A DNA stretch of 64,000 nt. Source: JBGQOG01 sp052113705 (GTDB lineage Bacteria; Pseudomonadota; Alphaproteobacteria; Rhodobacterales; Rhodobacteraceae). The notes below the pieces were generated by a model that worked only from the letters and a program-made list of their open reading frames with translations, made no database searches and was not told where the DNA came from. The DNA lies in contig NZ_JBGQOG010000001.1 in NCBI RefSeq assembly GCF_052113705.1, positions 186,001 through 250,000 on the forward strand, in the 5' to 3' direction. A program made the translations under genes and the position numbers. Shown here one piece after another: positions 15,977 through 24,200 of this stretch. Each line of letters opens with the position of its first letter. Positions within the stretch are counted from its first letter, which is position 1.

Positions 15977-16564
15977 TCAGGGGCGCAGATGCCGTGCGAT
16001 TTCCGCGCAGGCCAGCTCCACCGCCGCCTCAATGCTGAGATCGGATGTGTCGATCACCAGCGCATCCGCCGCAGGCCGCAAGGGTGCGTCGGCCCGGCCC
16101 ATATCGCGGGCGTCGCGTTCTTTCACCTCGGCCAGCACGATCGCCGCATCGCCGCCAACCTCGAGCCAGCGCCGGTGCGCCCGCACCTCCGAGCTGGCGG
16201 TGACGTACAGCTTCACCTCGGCCTGCGGGCAGATCACCGTGCCAATATCGCGCCCATCGAGCACCGCACCGCCCGGCCTCCGGGCAAAATCGCGCTGAAA
16301 CGCCAAAAGCGCCGCGCGCACTTCCGGGATGACGGCGACCTGTGAGGCCGCCTGCCCCGCCGCGAGACTGCGCAGATCGTCGCGCGCCAGATCATCGGTG
16401 GTCAAATTTTGCGCGGCCTCGATCGGATCGCCACCCTTCATCCCCACGGCGCGGTAAAGCGCTCCCGTGTCGAGATACGCAAACCCAAAACGCGCCGCCA
16501 CCGCGCGCGAGATCGTACCCTTGCCCGCCGCTGCCGGACCGTCGATTGCCACGGTGAAGTTCAT
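15977..16564 (-). CDS. cmk: Cytidylate kinase
   Basis: Phosphorylates CMP and dCMP. The start at 16564 follows GGAGG and gives MNFTVAIDGPAAAGKGT, with the P-loop at residues 8-16. The NMP-binding parts LDTGALYRAVG and VLDGRDIGTVICP and the RDxxR segment (ERDARDMGR) follow. At 195 residues it is slightly shorter than typical bacterial Cmk (220-230). It lies downstream of aroA, separated by the large inverted repeat at 16596-16689. Confidence 0.95.
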   Translation of the reverse strand: MNFTVAIDGPAAAGKGTISRAVAARFGFAYLDTGALYRAVGMKGGDPIEAAQNLTTDDLARDDLRSLAAGQAASQVAVIPEVRAALLAFQRDFARRPGGAVLDGRDIGTVICPQAEVKLYVTASSEVRAHRRWLEVGGDAAIVLAEVKERDARDMGRADAPLRPAADALVIDTSDLSIEAAVELACAEIARHLRP

Positions 16565-16595
16565 GTCTGCCTCCTGCCGGTCGCACCGGGATGGC

Positions 16596-16689
16596 GGCGG
16601 AAGCCTCCGGCGGGGATATTTGTTATCAGGCAAAGGAGAGAAGCTGCGCCTTTGCCTGATCTTAAATATCCCCCGCGGAGCGTTCCGCC
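16596..16689. repeat. REP-like element pair A, 41-nt inverted repeat
   Basis: Two 41-nt arms (16596-16636 and 16649-16689) match in inverted orientation at 34 of 41 positions around a 12-base spacer. Each arm contains the core of the dispersed element (GCCTCCGGCGGGGATATTT; the right arm is diverged) followed by ATCAGGCAAAGG. It fills the space between the aroA stop (16694) and cmk, and could act as an aroA terminator or transcript stabiliser. Confidence 0.8.
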
Positions 16690-16693
16690 CGTG

Positions 16694-18040
16694 TCAGTCG
16701 CGCGCGATCTCGGCACCGAGACCGGCCATCAACCCCTCAAAAATCGGGAAAGATGTGGCGATGGGCGAGCCGTCATCGACGCTGACCGGCTTTTGGCTGG
16801 CCAGACCGAGCACGAGAAAGCTCATGGCGATGCGGTGGTCGATATGGGTGGCGCAGGTGGCACCACCCGGCACCCCTGCCGCACCGAGCCCATGCACGAT
16901 CAGCGTGTCGAGATCTTCTTCGATGGTCACGCCGCAGGCCTCAAGCCCGCGCGCCATCGCGTCGATCCGGTCGGATTCCTTCACCCGCAGCTCTTTCACG
17001 CCGCGCATCACCGTGGTGCCGGTGGCGCAGGCCGCGACCACCGAAAGCACCGGATATTCATCGATCATGCTGGCCGCGCGCTCGGTGGGGACTTCGATGC
17101 CCTTGAGGTCCCCGGTGTAGCGCACGCGCAGATCCGCGACCGGTTCGCCGCCTTCGGTGCGGGGATTTTCAAAGGTGATGTCGGCGCCCATTTCCACCAA
17201 AGTGGTGAAGAGGCCGTTGCGGGTCGGGTTCTGGCTGACGCCCGGCACGAGGATATCCGAGCCTTCGGCCAGGAGGGCCGCACAGACCGGGAAGGCGGCC
17301 GAGCTGGGGTCGCGCGGCACGGCGACGCGTTGGGCGCGCAGTTCGGGCTGGCCGGTCAGGGTGATCACCCGGCCTTCGGGCGTCACTTCGGTGGTGATCT
17401 TGGCGCCAAAGCCCGCCAGCATCCGCTCGGAATGGTCGCGGGTGGCCTCTTTCTCGATGACCACGGTCTGGCCCGGCGCGTTCAGCCCGGCCAGCAGCAC
17501 CGCCGATTTCACCTGCGCCGAGGGCATCGGCGTGGTGTAGGTCACCGGCACCGGGAATTCCGCGCCGACGATGGTCATCGGCAGGCGGCCACCCTGGCGG
17601 CCGTAAGCGCGCGCGCCAAAAAGGGCGAGCGGATCGGTGACCCGGCCCATCGGGCGTTTGTTCAGGCTGGCATCGCCGGTGAAGGTGGCGGTGATCGCCG
17701 TGGTGGCCATGCAGCCCATGATCAGCCGCACGCCCGTGCCGGAGTTGCCGCAGTCAATGACATTCGTGGGTTCGGCAAAGCCGCCGACGCCAACGCCGTT
17801 CACCGACCAGATCCCGGCCGCGTGGCGGGTCACTTCAGCGCCGAAAGCCCGCATCGCCTTGGCGGTGTCGAGCACGTCCTGCCCTTCCAGAAGGCCCGTC
17901 ACCTGCGTCTCGCCCACCGAGAGCGCGCCCAGGATCAGCGCGCGATGGCTGATCGACTTGTCACCCGGCACCTCGGCCACGCCCTTCAGGGCGGCGCCTT
18001 TGCGCGAGGTCATCGGAATGGGTTCACCGTGGCCGGACAT
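16694..18040 (-). CDS. aroA: 3-phosphoshikimate 1-carboxyvinyltransferase (EPSP synthase), class II-like
   Basis: Sixth step of the shikimate pathway, joining PEP to shikimate-3-phosphate. The start at 18040 follows GGAGAACGAG and gives 448 residues. Motifs: GDKSISHRA (residues 26-34), CGNSGTGVR (97-105), NKRPMGRV, SAQVKSAVLLAGLN, DPSSAAFP, PSERAASMIDEYP-like segment (PTERAASMIDEYP), KESDRI and DHRIAMSF. The sequence style is that of the class II (Agrobacterium CP4-like) group. Gly101 takes the place where CP4 has Ala100. The gene precedes cmk on the minus strand. Confidence 0.96.
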   Translation of the reverse strand: MSGHGEPIPMTSRKGAALKGVAEVPGDKSISHRALILGALSVGETQVTGLLEGQDVLDTAKAMRAFGAEVTRHAAGIWSVNGVGVGGFAEPTNVIDCGNSGTGVRLIMGCMATTAITATFTGDASLNKRPMGRVTDPLALFGARAYGRQGGRLPMTIVGAEFPVPVTYTTPMPSAQVKSAVLLAGLNAPGQTVVIEKEATRDHSERMLAGFGAKITTEVTPEGRVITLTGQPELRAQRVAVPRDPSSAAFPVCAALLAEGSDILVPGVSQNPTRNGLFTTLVEMGADITFENPRTEGGEPVADLRVRYTGDLKGIEVPTERAASMIDEYPVLSVVAACATGTTVMRGVKELRVKESDRIDAMARGLEACGVTIEEDLDTLIVHGLGAAGVPGGATCATHIDHRIAMSFLVLGLASQKPVSVDDGSPIATSFPIFEGLMAGLGAEIARD

Positions 18041-18156
18041 CTCGTTCTCCCTCGAAATTCGCCCGGGTGATACCGCAAACGGAGGGGGGCGTAAATCACC
18101 ACATTTTGACGGGCAGAGGGCTGTGGCGCCTGCCGCCGGGGCCTGTGGCCGCGGTG

Positions 18157-18191
18157 GGAGCCTCCGGCGGGGATATTTGACCCGAAGCAAG
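18157..18191 (+). repeat. REP-like element B
   Basis: A single copy of the core GCCTCCGGCGGGGATATTT followed by GACCCGAAGCAAG, in the gap between aroA and trmB. Its tail matches elements C and D1. Confidence 0.75.
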
Positions 18192-18286
18192 CCCGGATGT
18201 GCAGCCCGCCCCAAATCGGGGTCGGGCGGTTGAGGTCGGGCGATCTGGGCCAACCGATCTGGGCCAGCCGGTCTGGGGGCTATCGG

Positions 18287-19057
18287 TCAGGGGCGGAGGA
18301 AGGTGGCGTAATCCGGGGCGCGGCCTTCGCGCAGGGCCTTTTGCTCGTAGCGGGTCGAGATCCAGTCGGCCCAGGCCTCCGGGCTGTGATGCGTGAGGGC
18401 AAAGCCCGCCTGCGGCACTTCCTTCAGGGTCTGGCGCATATAGTCGGGAATATCGGTGGCCACGCGGAACTCTGCCCCCGGGGCCAGCAGGCGGAAGAGC
18501 GGCACAAGATGGTCCTGCGTCACGAAACGGCGGCGGTGATGGCGGCGTTTCGGCCAGGGGTCGGGATAGTTGAGAAAGGCGCGGGAAACCGAGCCCTCGG
18601 GCAGCACTTCCATCACATCGCGGGCGTCCCCCGGATGCACGGCGAGGTTGCTCACCCCCGCCTGGCGGATCTTGCCCAAGAGCATCGCCACGCCATTGAT
18701 GAAGGGCTCGCAGCCCAGAATGTTGATGCCGGGATAGAGCGCGGCCATATGCACCAGATGCTCGCCGCCGCCAAAGCCCACCTCCAGCCAGACCGGATTG
18801 TCATTGCCGAAGATGTCGCGCGGATCGACGGTCAGGCGCTCGGCGTTCTCCTCGCGGGTGATGCCGCGCGGGCGCAGGGTTTCGAGGTCTTCGCTCAGAT
18901 AGGTCTTTTGGCTGGCGCGCAGGGTTTTCCCCGCGAGGCGGCCATAGAAATTGCGCCATTCCGGCTGGGCAGGGGCGGGCTGCGCGGCGACCTGCGGCGT
19001 CAGCGCCTGTTCCGCACCTTTGTCTTTTGCGTCATCGCTGTGATTGTCGTCGCTCAT
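18287..19057 (-). CDS. trmB: tRNA (guanine-N7-)-methyltransferase
   Basis: Makes m7G46 in tRNA using S-adenosylmethionine. The start at 19057 gives a 256-residue protein with a non-conserved charged N-terminus (about 35 residues, Asp/Lys then Pro/Ala rich), then the core: EVGFGGGEHL (SAM site), GDARDVMEVLPEGS, and the diagnostic NYPDPWPKRRHHRRRF. It is divergent from the imuA operon; the 124 bases between their starts carry the SOS box on the imuA side. In many relatives trmB is near metK, which here lies 8 kb away. Confidence 0.95.
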   Translation of the reverse strand: MSDDNHSDDAKDKGAEQALTPQVAAQPAPAQPEWRNFYGRLAGKTLRASQKTYLSEDLETLRPRGITREENAERLTVDPRDIFGNDNPVWLEVGFGGGEHLVHMAALYPGINILGCEPFINGVAMLLGKIRQAGVSNLAVHPGDARDVMEVLPEGSVSRAFLNYPDPWPKRRHHRRRFVTQDHLVPLFRLLAPGAEFRVATDIPDYMRQTLKEVPQAGFALTHHSPEAWADWISTRYEQKALREGRAPDYATFLRP

Positions 19058-19161
19058 GGGGCCCCCGCTGCGGTTGGCGGGGGGATAGAGCGGGCGGCCC
19101 CTCGGGTCAAGCCGTGAGCGCGGACAGAGACGGCCCCGGCGGGGCTGTTGCGGCGGAATGT

Positions 19162-19176
19162 GTTCATGGTATGTTC
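19162..19176 (+). promoter_or_regulatory. LexA (SOS) box of the imuA-imuB-dnaE2 operon
   Basis: GTTC-ATGGTAT-GTTC is an exact match to the alphaproteobacterial LexA site, the direct repeat GTTC-N7-GTTC. It ends 4 bases before the imuA ATG at 19181, where bound LexA would block transcription of the mutasome genes. Confidence 0.88.
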
Positions 19177-19180
19177 CAGC

Positions 19181-19846
19181 ATGACCCGAACCAATGCCCC
19201 CCGATTCCCTGACCTCACCCCCGCCCGCATGCATGAAGCGGGCGGGCCAGGGGCGCTTGGTTTTGCGCTGGCGCAGGCGGGGCGGCAGCGGGTGCGGGCC
19301 CAGGGACGCGTGCCGCCGGGCGGGCGGCGCGAGGCGGCGCGGGAGGGGCCGCGGGAGGAGGCCCCGGCGCCGGTGGTCTGGATCACCCCGCTGCATGCGC
19401 GCGAGATGCTCTTGCCTGCCGGGTGTGCGCCGCTGCTGGACCCGGCGCGGCTGCTGATGGTGCGGGCGCCGGGGCAGACCGATCTGCTCTGGGCTGCCGA
19501 GGAGGCGTTGCGGGCGGGCGTCGCCACGCTGGTGGTGGCCGCCCCCGATCAGGCGCTGAACCTGACGCAGGGGCGGCGGCTGCAGCTGGCCGCCGAGGCC
19601 GGGCAGACCACCGGCCTTTTGCTGATCCGCGAGGGGGCGGGCTGCAATGCCGCCGAAAGCCGCTGGCACTGCGCCCCGCTGTGGGATCCGGCGGGCGGCG
19701 GCGGGGCGTTGCAGCACTGGCGCTGCGTAAAGAACAAGAAAGGAGTGTTGCCGAATTGGGTGGTGCGGTTCGATGAAAAGACGGGTTCTGTGCATCTGGT
19801 TTCCGCGTCTGGCGAGCGAGAGGGCCTTGCGGCTGCGCCCGCATGA
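19181..19846 (+). CDS. imuA: ImuA mutasome protein
   Basis: First gene of the SOS mutagenesis cassette imuA-imuB-dnaE2. ImuA proteins are RecA-like and interact with the mutasome. The 221-residue product shows the PAPVVWITPLHAREMLLPAG, LLMVRAPGQTDLLWAAEEAL and LRAGVATLVVAAPDQALNL segments typical of the family, with no recognisable Walker A motif. The start at 19181 lies just after the LexA box; earlier Met codons at 19148 and 19166 would overlap it. The 3' end overlaps imuB by 74 bases in another frame. Confidence 0.85.
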   Translation: MTRTNAPRFPDLTPARMHEAGGPGALGFALAQAGRQRVRAQGRVPPGGRREAAREGPREEAPAPVVWITPLHAREMLLPAGCAPLLDPARLLMVRAPGQTDLLWAAEEALRAGVATLVVAAPDQALNLTQGRRLQLAAEAGQTTGLLLIREGAGCNAAESRWHCAPLWDPAGGGGALQHWRCVKNKKGVLPNWVVRFDEKTGSVHLVSASGEREGLAAAPA

Positions 19847-21248
19847 GGGGCCCTTTGCGCTCAGCCTGCGGGCGGGCAATGCCGACCATCTGCATTGCCT
19901 CAACCCGGCCGCCGCGGCGGCGGGGCTCAGCCGGGGCATGAGTCTGGCCGATGCCCGCGCCTTTTGCCCCGGCCTGACCACCCGCCCGGCCGATCTGGCG
20001 GGCGAGGCGGATTTCCTGACCGCGCTGTGCCGCTGGGCCGGGCGCTATGCGCCGCAGGTGGCGCGGGACGGCACCGAGGGGCTGGTGGCCGACATCACCG
20101 GCGTCGGCCATCTCTTCGGCGGCGAGGCGGCGCTGATCGAGGATCTGACCGACCGGCTGGCGCGCGGCGGCATCAGCGCCTGCACCGGCCTTGCGGGCAC
20201 GCGGGGGGCGGCGCATGCGCTGGCGCGGCATGGCGGGGGCCGCGCCGCGCCGGGGCAAGAGGCGGCGGCGCTGGCCCCTCTGCCCCCCTCTGCCCTGCGC
20301 ATCGACCATGCCAGCGCCGAGGCGCTCAGCCGTCTGGGTCTGCGCCAGATCGCCGATCTGATCGCCCTGCCCCGTGCCGCCCTCGCGCGCCGCTTTGGTC
20401 CGGCGGTGATGCTGCGGCTGGATCAGGCGCTTGGCGCGGTGGGCGAGCCGGTCTCGCCCGAGGCGCTGCCGCCGCATTACGGCGTGCGACTGACCCTGCC
20501 GGAGCCGATTGGCCTGCTCAGCGATGTCATGGCCGGGCTGGACCGGCTGCTGGCGCGGCTGTGCGAGCAGCTGGCGGTCCGTGGCCATGGCGCGCGCCGT
20601 CTGCGGCTGGAGCTGCGGCGGGTGGATGGTGCCACGGCGCAGGCCGAGATCGGTCTGGCCCGCGCGATGCGCGACCCCGCCGCGATTGCCCCGCTGTTTC
20701 GCGCCGCGGTCGAGGACATCGATTCCGGTTTCGGCTTTGACCAGCTGCGGCTGAGCGCGCCGGTGGTCGAGGATCTGCGGCCCCGGCAGATCGGCACCGC
20801 GCGTGAGGGCGAGGCGGCGGGCCAGCTGGCCGATCTGATCACCCGGCTGGGCAACCGCATGGGGTTTGACCGGATCACCCGCTGCGCCCCCGCCGAAAGT
20901 CACCTGCCCGAGCGCAGCTTTCTGGTGCTGCCCGCCGCACATAGCCCGGCGGCGGCCTCTGCAGCCTGGCCCCCCGGCCCCGCCCGTCCGGTGCAGATCT
21001 TCCCCCCCGAGCCCATCACCGCCAGCGGCAGCCAGCCGCCCGCGCAGTTTCGCTGGCGGCGGATGCGCTGCGTGACCGGCCGCGCCAGCGGGCCGGAGCG
21101 GATCGCGCCCGAATGGTGGCTGGATGACCCTGAATGGCGCAAAGGGCTGCGCGATTACTGGCAAATTGAGACACGGGAAGGGCGGCGCCTGTGGCTGTTC
21201 CACACCCCGCAGGACCCCGGATGGTATGTGCATGGCGAATTTCTCTGA
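19773..21248 (+). CDS. imuB: ImuB, catalytically inactive Y-family polymerase-like protein
   Basis: Bridges the DnaE2 polymerase to the beta clamp in SOS translesion synthesis. The 491-residue protein has the Y-family fold start (RRVLCIWFPRLASERA) but the catalytic acidic pair expected in the palm is replaced: the equivalent region reads GLVADITGVGHLFGGE. A helix-hairpin-helix region (LSRLGLRQIADLIALPRAAL) and a little-finger region follow. The C-terminal WWLDDPEWRKGLRDYWQIET and GWYVHGEF segments are hallmarks of ImuB. The stop overlaps the dnaE2 start by 17 bases, so translation is coupled. Confidence 0.93.
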   Translation: MKRRVLCIWFPRLASERALRLRPHEGPFALSLRAGNADHLHCLNPAAAAAGLSRGMSLADARAFCPGLTTRPADLAGEADFLTALCRWAGRYAPQVARDGTEGLVADITGVGHLFGGEAALIEDLTDRLARGGISACTGLAGTRGAAHALARHGGGRAAPGQEAAALAPLPPSALRIDHASAEALSRLGLRQIADLIALPRAALARRFGPAVMLRLDQALGAVGEPVSPEALPPHYGVRLTLPEPIGLLSDVMAGLDRLLARLCEQLAVRGHGARRLRLELRRVDGATAQAEIGLARAMRDPAAIAPLFRAAVEDIDSGFGFDQLRLSAPVVEDLRPRQIGTAREGEAAGQLADLITRLGNRMGFDRITRCAPAESHLPERSFLVLPAAHSPAAASAAWPPGPARPVQIFPPEPITASGSQPPAQFRWRRMRCVTGRASGPERIAPEWWLDDPEWRKGLRDYWQIETREGRRLWLFHTPQDPGWYVHGEFL

Positions 21249-24200
21249 TCCCCGGCCGGATGCACGCGCGGCGGCGGCGCATGCGGCACAGGCAGTGCCA
21301 TCGCCCGAAGCACCGGCCGTGACGGGCCACCCGCCCCCAAAGGCAGAGGGGCATGCAGGACAATCCGCAGACGGCCCCCAAGCACCGGAACGAAAGGCGG
21401 AACAAAAGACAGGGCGAAAGGCCGGAGAGCAACAGACGCAGGCAGAAGCGGCGCGCGCGCAGGGGCCGCACCGCGTGCCGGAGGCTGCCGTGCAAAAGCG
21501 CGCGGCACAGGCCGGAGGAACACCGGGTGCCCCCGCGCCTCAGGCATCGCAAGCATCACAGCCTGCCACCCCGGCCGAGGCGCTGCGCTATGCAGAGCTT
21601 TGCGTCACCTCAAACTTCACCTTTCTCACCGGCGCCTCACACCCCGAGGAGCTGGTGAGCCGAGCGGTTGAACTGGGGCTGACTGCCATCGCCATCACCG
21701 ACCGCAACTCGCTCGCGGGGGTGGTGCGGGCGCATGTCGCGCTGCGCGAGCTGCGCCGGATGCAGCTCGAAGCACAATCCCCCGCGCGCCCGCAGCCTGC
21801 GCCACAAAAGCCGGAGAGCGCGACGTCCGAAACCCCGGCCCAGCCGGCGTCCGCAGGGCTGTCCGTACGCTCGCACCACCGGCTGGATCCCTCCAGCCGC
21901 CAGATCAGCGTGATTGGGGCACCGCTGCGCCCTGCCCCGCCCCCGCGAGAGTCGGTGGGCGAACCCGGGCACGGGACCACAGGGACCACAGGGACCACAG
22001 GGACCACAGGGACCACAGGGACCACAGGGACCAAAACAGCCCTCCCGGAAGCGCATGTCAAAGCCCTCCCCCCGGCAGAAATCGCACTGCCAACGGGGCC
22101 GCTGCACCGAACGGCCACCGCCGAAGCGACGCCATCGGCGTACAGGATCGTCATGACAAACGGGGCCGCATCGCGCAGCGCAGCAGCGGCCAGGTCAGCA
22201 TCGCAAGGGGCAACAGCGGTCTGTGCCATGGCGACCAGCAGGCCCGCCGCCGACCAAAGGGCGGCAAAGGGCGCGCTGGGAGACGGGGCCGCCGCGGCCA
22301 GCGACACGGGGACCAGAGGCACGGGGACCAGCGACACGGGGACCAGCGACACGGTGGCGCCCGGGCTGCCGCGCGGCGCTACGCTGGCCGCGATGGGGAC
22401 AGCGGCCCGCGGAATGGCGCCCGGCACGGCGGGGGTCGGCAGGGCCGCAGAGCCCGACGGAAACGCGGCGGAAGCGACCGGGGAGGCACCACCGCCCCCC
22501 GCCCTGCCCCGGCTGATCATCGGCGCGCGGCTGGTGCTCGAGGATTGCGCCACCGAATGGCTGGCGCTGCCCCGCGACAAGGCGGCCTATGCGCGGCTGT
22601 CGCGGCTGCTGTCGCTGGGCAAACAACGGGCCCCGAAAGGGCAATGCCATTTGCGGCTGGCCGATCTGGAGTGCTGGGGGCTGGGCATGGTGCTGATCGC
22701 CTTGCCCCCCGATCCGCTGGCCCCACTGCTGTCCGGAGCAACACGGGAGGGGGCCGCAACCACAAGAAATGGGCCCGCAACCGCATGGGCGGTGAAAGCC
22801 GTCCCGGATCACCCGCACCGGATGCCGCCTGCCGACGCCGACGCGGCGCGGCGCAACGGCGCTCCCCCGGCGCGAAACGCAGACCGCCATCCGGATCGGA
22901 CCACAGGGCAGACCACGGGCCAGATCAGGGGCCAGATCACGGGCCAGAGCGCCACTCAAACCATGCCCAAAAGCCCGGCACACAGCCCGGGCCAAACCAC
23001 TGACATGACCGCCACAGATATGCCCGCCACAGACATGCCCGGGGGGCCCGGGATGCAGGCGGCCCATAACGCCGCCGCATCCGGCCCGGGCAGCGCCCCC
23101 CTGCCTCCGGGCGGGACCGCCGCAGCCACACCGCCGCCACCGGCGGTCCTGCCCGGGGATGCTGCGCTGGCGCGGCTGGCGCAACGCTTTCCGGGGCAGG
23201 TGTTTCTGGGGGCCGCCCCGCGCTATGACGGCGCCGATCAGCGGCGGCTGGATGCGCTGGCGGCCCTGTCGCAGCGCAGTGCCGCGCCCTTGGTGGCGGT
23301 GGGCGATGTGCTGATGCACCGCGCCTATCGCCGTCCGCTGGCCGATGTGCTGACCTGCCTGCGCGAGGGCTGCACCGTCGACAGCCTCGGCCGCCGCGCC
23401 CTGCCCAATGCCGAACGCCGCCTGCGCTCGGCCGCCGAAATGGCGCGGCTGTTTCAGCGCCATCCCGCCGCGCTGCGCCGCACGCTGGAAATCGCCGATC
23501 GCTGCGCCTTTTCGCTGGATGAGCTGTCCTATCAATACCCTGATGAGGTCACCGGCGGCGAAGCGGCGCAGGAGCGCCTGATCCGGCTGGTCGAGGCGGG
23601 GCTGAAAAGCCCCGAGCGCTATCCGAACGGCGCGGATGCCGAAACGCGTGGCAAAGTGGCCAAGGAACTGGCCCTGATCGCGGCCAAGAACTATGCGCCC
23701 TATTTCCTGACCGTGCATGACATCGTGGGCTTTGCCCGCAGCCAAGGCATTCTGTGCCAGGGGCGCGGCTCGGCGGCCAATTCGGTGGTCTGCTACACGC
23801 TGGGCATCACCGAAGTGCCCCCGGGCACCACGCTGATGGTCTTTGAACGCTTCATTTCCGCCGAGCGCGACGAGCCGCCCGACATCGATGTGGATTTCGA
23901 GCATGAGCGCCGCGAGGAGGTCATCCAGTACATTTACGCCCGCTATGGCCGCCACCGCACCGGGCTGACCGCGACGGTGATCCACTTCCGCGCCCGCGCC
24001 GCGATCCGCGAGGTGGGCAAGGTGATGGGTCTCAGTCAGGATGTGCTGGCGGCGATTGCCGGGCAAAGCTGGGGCTGGTCGTCGGGCGCGCCCGATCCGG
24101 CGCGGCTGGCCGAGCTGGGGCTGGACACCAGCGACCGGCGGCTGGGGCTGACGCTGCGGCTGATCGCCGAGATCATCGGCTTTCCCCGGCATCTGAGCCA

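Noticed and set aside
19148..19180. Earlier imuA start codons at 19148 and 19166
   Set aside because: They would place the LexA box inside the coding sequence; the ATG at 19181 fits the box and family start better.
21973..23040. CRISPR-like array
   Set aside because: The repeats are 9-15 bp, directly adjacent without spacers and in frame within dnaE2.
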